From NCBI RefSeq assembly GCF_017468685.1, contig NZ_JAFUHT010000048.1:1-36247 (forward strand): a stretch of DNA of 36,247 nt, given 5' to 3'. This DNA comes from Methanobrevibacter sp. Its GTDB lineage: Archaea; Methanobacteriota; Methanobacteria; Methanobacteriales; Methanobacteriaceae. A model generated the notes under the pieces. That model did not search any database. It was not told where the DNA came from and saw nothing but the letters and a program-made list of their open reading frames with translations. Numbering within the stretch: position 1 is the stretch's first letter; every line of letters starts with the position of its first letter. The position numbers and the translations under genes were made by a program. Of the stretch, positions 32,843 to 36,247 are shown piece after piece.

Positions 32843-33343
32843 TTGGCAAGTAGATCAGCTACAGTTTTGGTTATTTTTATAGTTGCAGTTTTAGCATTTT
32901 GTCTTGCAAGCGTTTTTGCATCTATGACTGGACCAATATCAATTTTACCTAATGAAACTGAATCTGGAGGAATATTGGATAATCTTTCAGCTATTACAGA
33001 TGATGATTCAATTGGTAGTGATAGCTATAATTATCAAGATTATGATGATTATTCAAGTGATGATTCTTCATCAGATGACAGTAGTGATTCACAAGTTGAA
33101 ACAACTGTTGATTCATCTTCAAGTAGTGGCAGTTCTTCTAGTGGTGGTTCTAGCTCTTCTGGAGGTAGTTCTTCAGGTGGTAGTTCTTCTGGAAGCGGAT
33201 CTGGTTCATCCAGTGGTGATTCTAGCTCTTCTGGAGGTAGTTCTTCAGGCGGTAGTTCTTCTGGAAGTGGATCTAGTTCTTCTAGTGGTGGCTCTGGTTC
33301 TTCTGAATCTACTTCCGAAGTTGAAACAACCGTCGCTGAATAA
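32843..33343 (+). CDS. Ser/Gly-rich secreted or membrane-anchored protein
   Basis: The 166-residue product has an N-terminal hydrophobic segment (residues 6-26) that could be a signal anchor. An acidic linker follows, then about 65 residues of almost pure Ser and Gly (about 92-156), flanked by two copies of VETTV. The Ser/Gly region is probably an extended, possibly O-glycosylated stalk on the cell surface. A TTG start follows AAGGTG at 32832-32837. The DNA under the stalk is a tandem repeat. I do not recognise a family. Confidence 0.75.
   Translation: MASRSATVLVIFIVAVLAFCLASVFASMTGPISILPNETESGGILDNLSAITDDDSIGSDSYNYQDYDDYSSDDSSSDDSSDSQVETTVDSSSSSGSSSSGGSSSSGGSSSGGSSSGSGSGSSSGDSSSSGGSSSGGSSSGSGSSSSSGGSGSSESTSEVETTVAE
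33149..33292 (+). repeat. Two tandem copies of a 72-bp repeat
   Basis: Positions 33149-33220 and 33221-33292 are near-identical and both begin TCTAGCTCTTCTGGAGGTAG; they differ by single-base changes only. Each copy encodes 24 residues of Ser/Gly stalk. The unit length is a multiple of three, so copy-number change would alter stalk length without a frameshift. Confidence 0.85.
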
Positions 33344-33360
33344 CTACTTTTTCTTTTTTT

Positions 33361-34053
33361 TTAGAAATCTAATAATTTTTCAACATCAAATATTACAGAG
33401 TTAATTGCTAAGTTAAACAAGCGATTTCCGTATTCTTCATCAACATAAACGCCGTTTTCTTCAACATCCTTTGCACCTTCTTCGATGTTTGGATCGTCTT
33501 CACGGGCTTGTTTGAATCCATGTAGGCCTACTTCTTCATATTCATCAACATTTGCCTGATTAACAACTTCATCATCGTTAACAATACCTAAGACTTTTGC
33601 CATTGACAATTCGCCGCTTCCCCCATGTGGGCCTTCTGATGAGATTACTTTGTTGTTGAATGTAATGGATAAACCGGTTTTATCTTCAATGTCCCATAAT
33701 TCTGCCATTAATGGAATATTTCCTCCGTGGGCATTTACAATAACAACCTTTTCAATATCCAAAAATTTTTTAGCCTGATTGAGAGTACTTATGACATTTT
33801 CTTTTAACACGTCAAGAGAAACATGAACTCCATGGTCAATTGTGTCCAGCTCGTAAGCTGGAAATATGATTCCTAAAAATTTGGCTCCTGTTAAGAGGGA
33901 TGATTGAAAGGCAATGTGAGCTCCAATTTTGGCATCGGTATCAATAGGCAATGCCGGGCCATGATTTTCCAAGTGTGATCCCAGTGCTATAATTCCAACT
34001 TTGTGAACTCCAGGGTTTCTAATATTTCCTGCCCTATATCTTAATTCTGCCAT
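33361..34053 (-). CDS. arfB: FAPy deformylase ArfB (F420/riboflavin pathway), creatininase family
   Basis: ArfB removes formate from the formylamino pyrimidine made from GTP by ArfA, an early step shared by archaeal riboflavin and F420 synthesis. The 230-residue protein has the creatininase metal site SHLENHGPALPIDTDAKIGA near residue 26 and VNAHGGN near 106, followed by GPHGGSGELSMAK near 139. The frame is open further upstream, but GGTGAT at 34056-34061 and homologue length favour ATG at 34053. The PUA gene stop is ten bases away, so the two are co-transcribed. Confidence 0.9.
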   Translation of the reverse strand: MAELRYRAGNIRNPGVHKVGIIALGSHLENHGPALPIDTDAKIGAHIAFQSSLLTGAKFLGIIFPAYELDTIDHGVHVSLDVLKENVISTLNQAKKFLDIEKVVIVNAHGGNIPLMAELWDIEDKTGLSITFNNKVISSEGPHGGSGELSMAKVLGIVNDDEVVNQANVDEYEEVGLHGFKQAREDDPNIEEGAKDVEENGVYVDEEYGNRLFNLAINSVIFDVEKLLDF

Positions 34054-34063
34054 AACATCACCA

Positions 34064-34546
34064 TCATATTTCAAAGTTCCAGATGTCGTCGCCAACATAG
34101 TGTTTGGTTTCAACAGCTTTTCCAGAATCATTCGCAACCATTTCTTCGCCACTGATTAAACTTATGCCTATTGCTAACGGTTTTCCATGAGTTTCATCAA
34201 TGATTAATACGATGTCTCCAGGTTCAACGCCTTGTGATGCTGCAACGATTCCAGGACTCATGATGTCTGCACCATTGCTTACAAATCTGATGGCTCCCAT
34301 ATCAACAGTAACTGTTTTGGCTTCAATATCTGTTTTGAGGGCTGCTTTAAGTGTAGGGAATGGTTTATCATCAATAATTATTATGTAAGGTTCGCCATCC
34401 ACTAAAATGAATGAATTAGGTTCAGCTTCAAGTATTTCAACATTCTTTTTTCCTTGAAGTAAGTCTCCATATTCTCCTAATTCCGCTTTTATTTCTTTAA
34501 TTTTCTTTTTTTTCAAGAAATTTCTTTTTTTAACTTTAATTGCCAT
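34064..34546 (-). CDS. PUA-domain RNA-binding protein
   Basis: The 160-residue protein has a basic lysine-rich N-terminus (KVKKRNFLKKKKIKEIKAEL) and a PUA domain from about residue 75: VTVDMGAIRFVSNGADIMSP, then GDIVLIIDETHGKPLAIGIS near 126. It resembles the archaeal MCT-1-like group, whose eukaryotic relatives act in translation re-initiation and rRNA handling. The specific RNA is unknown. It lies just upstream of arfB on the same strand. Confidence 0.88.
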   Translation of the reverse strand: MAIKVKKRNFLKKKKIKEIKAELGEYGDLLQGKKNVEILEAEPNSFILVDGEPYIIIIDDKPFPTLKAALKTDIEAKTVTVDMGAIRFVSNGADIMSPGIVAASQGVEPGDIVLIIDETHGKPLAIGISLISGEEMVANDSGKAVETKHYVGDDIWNFEI

Positions 34547-34598
34547 GATATCCCATTTTATGTTATTGAATAATATTTGGTGTTTTAAATAAATAAAT

Positions 34599-35090
34599 CT
34601 ATTTGTTCATGATTGAATATTCATTATTTCTAGAAAATACATATCTAAAATCAATTTCTTCACCAAAATCTGCAATTATCAGAGGAGGGTCTTTAATTGC
34701 ATATTTTGTTATGCTGCTTGCATTGTTGTTGCTTAGTTTGGTTATTGAATAATTGATTATTTCTAATTCTTTTTGACTGAATTTTGTGTTTGGTATGATA
34801 ATTGGATAATATTTGTGAATTATTCTGTTGTAATAGGGTTCTTTTCTAAAAAACAGGTAATTTTTAGATATCAGTTCCTGACTTATTTCTCTAAAATGTA
34901 GAGGTTTTATTCCTCTTTTTGATTTGATGTATGTTTCATTCGTTAATAATTCCCCGTACAATTCATAATGGTTAAAATCAATAAAATATAATAGACTACA
35001 AAGCACAGTTTTTCCAAAACTTGGTTTGGTGCTTGTCTGGGATAATATGTATAGGATCAGGTCGATATATTTTTCACGTTTAAATCTCAT
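34599..35090 (-). CDS. Panacea-domain (DUF4065/SocA-like) protein without a visible toxin partner
   Basis: The 163-residue protein matches the Panacea fold: a helical opening (YIDLILYILSQTSTKPSFGK) and then LLYFIDFNHYELYGELLTNE, which corresponds to the LLYxxDFxHYxxxG pattern of DUF4065. TYIKSKRGIKP corresponds to the following TYIxxxxGPVP, and NNNASSITKYAIKDPPLI is late in the chain. Panacea domains neutralise many unrelated toxins. Here no toxin-like ORF lies on either side. An in-frame GTG at 35099 could add three residues. A TATA-like AATTATATCC lies at 35140-35131. A TATA/leader without ribosome binding site suggests a leaderless or weakly translated mRNA. Confidence 0.7.
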   Translation of the reverse strand: MRFKREKYIDLILYILSQTSTKPSFGKTVLCSLLYFIDFNHYELYGELLTNETYIKSKRGIKPLHFREISQELISKNYLFFRKEPYYNRIIHKYYPIIIPNTKFSQKELEIINYSITKLSNNNASSITKYAIKDPPLIIADFGEEIDFRYVFSRNNEYSIMNK

Positions 35091-35215
35091 GAATCTCACA
35101 GTGATGGTTCGGTGGAAATATTTTTGTATGGGATATAATTTAACTATAGTGTGAGAGCATTTGAAAAGTAATTTTTAGGTTAATAATAAAATAAATGTTG
35201 ATTTTTTTCGATTTT

Positions 35216-35243
35216 TTACCTAAAATAAGGTAACATTTATATA
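35216..35243 (+). promoter_or_regulatory. lsm-rpl37e promoter with adjacent inverted repeat
   Basis: TTACCT-AAAATA-AGGTAA at 35216-35233 is a perfect 6-bp inverted repeat just upstream of the TATA-like TTATATA at 35237-35243. It would overlap the TFB recognition site. A related half-site, TTAGGTTAA, lies at 35175-35183. Transcription would start near 35268, leaving a leader of about 115 bases. The rest of the 284-base gap (35100-35383) shows no gene. Confidence 0.5.
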
Positions 35244-35321
35244 CTAGATAATTTATATTTAATAGTATTAGTTTTAATTAGGTTTTGTCTTATCTTAACT
35301 TGATTATATTATGTCTAATAA

Positions 35322-35338
35322 TGAGTATCAAATACTCA
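35322..35338 (+). other. Perfect 7-bp hairpin in the lsm leader
   Basis: TGAGTAT (35322-35328) pairs with ATACTCA (35332-35338) over a CAA loop, 36 bases before the ribosome binding site GGTGAT at 35374-35379. It could be a protein-binding or stability element in the long leader. Confidence 0.45.
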
Positions 35339-35374
35339 ATTCATACTAAAAAACTAAAATTTGTAATAATATAA

Positions 35375-35614
<240 letters not shown>

Positions 35615-35671
35615 GTATTATTCAATACTTTTCTAGATTATATTTTTACGATAGCTTAAGGAGGTGTATCA

Positions 35672-35860
35672 ATGTCAAAGGGAACTCCATCAATGGGTAA
35701 AAAGAATAAAAAGACCCATATTAGATGCAGAAGATGTGGTAAAAACACTTATCACATACGTAAAAAAGTTTGTGCTTCTTGCGGATTTGGTAAATCCAAA
35801 AAACTCAGAAGATACAGCTGGCAAAATAAAAAACCAACTACCAGACAAAGATTAGTATAG
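35672..35860 (+). CDS. rpl37e: Ribosomal protein L37e
   Basis: The 62-residue basic zinc-finger protein begins [20 protein letters not shown]. It has Cys19/Cys22 (CRRCG) and Cys34/Cys37 (CASCGFGK). L37e is part of the large subunit and is normally encoded next to lsm in archaea. AAGGAGGTG at 35659-35667 is a strong ribosome binding site. Two inverted repeats lie at its 3' end. Confidence 0.97.
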   Translation: MSKGTPSMGKKNKKTHIRCRRCGKNTYHIRKKVCASCGFGKSKKLRRYSWQNKKPTTRQRLV

Positions 35861-35865
35861 TTGGT
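35833..35865 (+). other. Inverted repeat spanning the rpl37e stop codon
   Basis: ACCAACTA (35833-35840) pairs perfectly with TAGTTGGT (35858-35865), whose first three bases are the TAG stop. The 17-base loop is coding. It is separate from the downstream terminator hairpin. Confidence 0.5.
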
Positions 35866-35872
35866 AAAATCC

Positions 35873-35912
35873 GAAAGATTATTCCATAATCTTTCTTCAA
35901 ACTACTTTTTTT
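35873..35912 (+). terminator. Perfect 10-bp hairpin and T7 after rpl37e
   Basis: GAAAGATTAT (35873-35882) pairs with ATAATCTTTC (35886-35895) over a TCC loop, followed by a T7 run at 35906-35912. This is the strongest simple hairpin in the window and probably ends the lsm-rpl37e transcript. Confidence 0.8.
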
Positions 35913-36032
35913 AGTAACTTTTTGATTACTGCTTAATTTATATACTACTTTTTTTAAATAATTCTATTAAGTTATGTATAACTATAGTTTTTCTCGAAAA
36001 GTTTATACCATATAACTGACAAAATAAGATTC

Positions 36033-36247
36033 ATGGTTGAACGAAATAAAAAAATTGCAGATCATCTTGCATTGGATGAAATACACTCCGTGATGAAAGA
36101 ATATATGGATTCTTATGACATGTATCGAAAATTACTAGTCATAAGTATGGTGTATCAGGGTGAAACGATTTCTAAAGCTTCAGATTATGTTCATACGACC
36201 AGAAAAACTGGAGAACGCTGGGTGAAAAATTACAATGAAAAAGGATT
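36033..36247 (+). CDS. IS630-like transposase, N-terminal part, cut by window edge
   Basis: The visible 71 residues start MVERNKKIADHLALDEIHSV and contain a helix-turn-helix, VYQGETISKASDYVHTTRKT then GERWVKNYNEKG. This matches the DNA-binding N-terminus of IS630-family transposases, which reads LLEGxSxxEVAxxLxVSRRTVxRWxKRYxEEG. The catalytic part would lie beyond 36247, so completeness cannot be judged. A TATA-like TTTATATAC at 35938-35946 and a small AACTATAGTT palindrome at 35980-35989 lie upstream; the element end was not identified. Confidence 0.65.
   Translation, partial: MVERNKKIADHLALDEIHSVMKEYMDSYDMYRKLLVISMVYQGETISKASDYVHTTRKTGERWVKNYNEKG

Noticed and set aside
33100-33310. Repeats considered as a CRISPR array
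   Set aside because: The repeats are contiguous without spacers, stay in frame and encode Ser/Gly residues of one protein.
32952-33404. Second long plus-strand frame over the Ser/Gly gene
   Set aside because: It is a shadow of the repeat DNA read in another frame, rich in Val and Leu, with no ribosome binding site.
34054-34152. Upstream extension of the ArfB frame
   Set aside because: It overlaps the coding end of the PUA gene; the ATG at 34053 has a GGTGAT site and normal family length.

Overview
The window is AT-rich archaeal chromosome. L24e, S6e, S24e, S27ae, L37e, aIF5B, aIF2-gamma, Rpo7, Spt4, an Sm-like protein and the coenzyme F420/riboflavin enzyme ArfB all point to a methanogen. 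The base composition, GGTG-type ribosome binding sites, frequent TTG/GTG starts and gene mix fit Methanobacteriales, most likely Methanobrevibacter. The genus is inferred; no rRNA is present.

Layout: bases 1-6228 hold a compact information-processing operon (end of L24e, Ndk, aIF5B, S6e, aIF2-gamma, a PIN-domain protein, Rpo7, Spt4, GTP-dependent dephospho-CoA kinase, S24e, S27ae), closed by a hairpin plus T-run. argH follows (6303-7724). Next to it is an orphan promoter carrying an 18-bp perfect palindrome that resembles a DtxR-type metal box. It points into about 160 bp with strong hairpin potential and no credible gene, which is the best candidate here for an undescribed element. On the minus strand follow a zinc-ribbon protein, a KH-domain PP-loop ATPase and a MarR regulator. 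The MarR gene diverges from three aldo/keto reductase genes (the middle one an iron-sulfur fusion with a degraded catalytic tetrad) and a PLP-dependent sulfhydrylase.

Bases 14222-24319 are accessory in character: a HEAT-like protein, a small TPR protein, a decayed insertion sequence (15131-16380) with terminal inverted repeats and a multiply frameshifted DDE transposase, a TMEM175-type channel beside a second pore-loop membrane protein, and a redox cluster (flavodoxin, UPF0173 hydrolase, FrnE-like DsbA protein, HxlR regulator, Old Yellow Enzyme). Then come an N-terminally truncated Ntn-hydrolase (proteasome-beta/HslV-like) gene, a tiny ORF, a MATE exporter and a TPR protein. A minus-strand operon encodes a DUF169 protein and an asymmetric heterodimeric ABC exporter.

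Bases 28895-33343 are rich in envelope and small redox genes: a secreted DUF1002 protein, an acidic sequon-rich membrane-anchored protein, a hexapeptide acyltransferase with a proline-rich N-terminal extension, three tandem rubredoxin-type genes (two of them miniature), an IMPACT/YigZ protein and a Ser/Gly-rich secreted protein built on a DNA tandem repeat. The right end has ArfB and a PUA protein, an orphan Panacea-domain protein, the lsm-rpl37e pair with an unusual leader, and the start of an IS630-like transposase cut by the window edge.

A recurring feature is a perfect or near-perfect hairpin that contains or abuts the stop codon and is followed by a T-run. No CRISPR array, tRNA or rRNA was seen. 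No gap between genes exceeds 300 bases; the longest are 7725-7965, 28647-28894 and 35100-35383.
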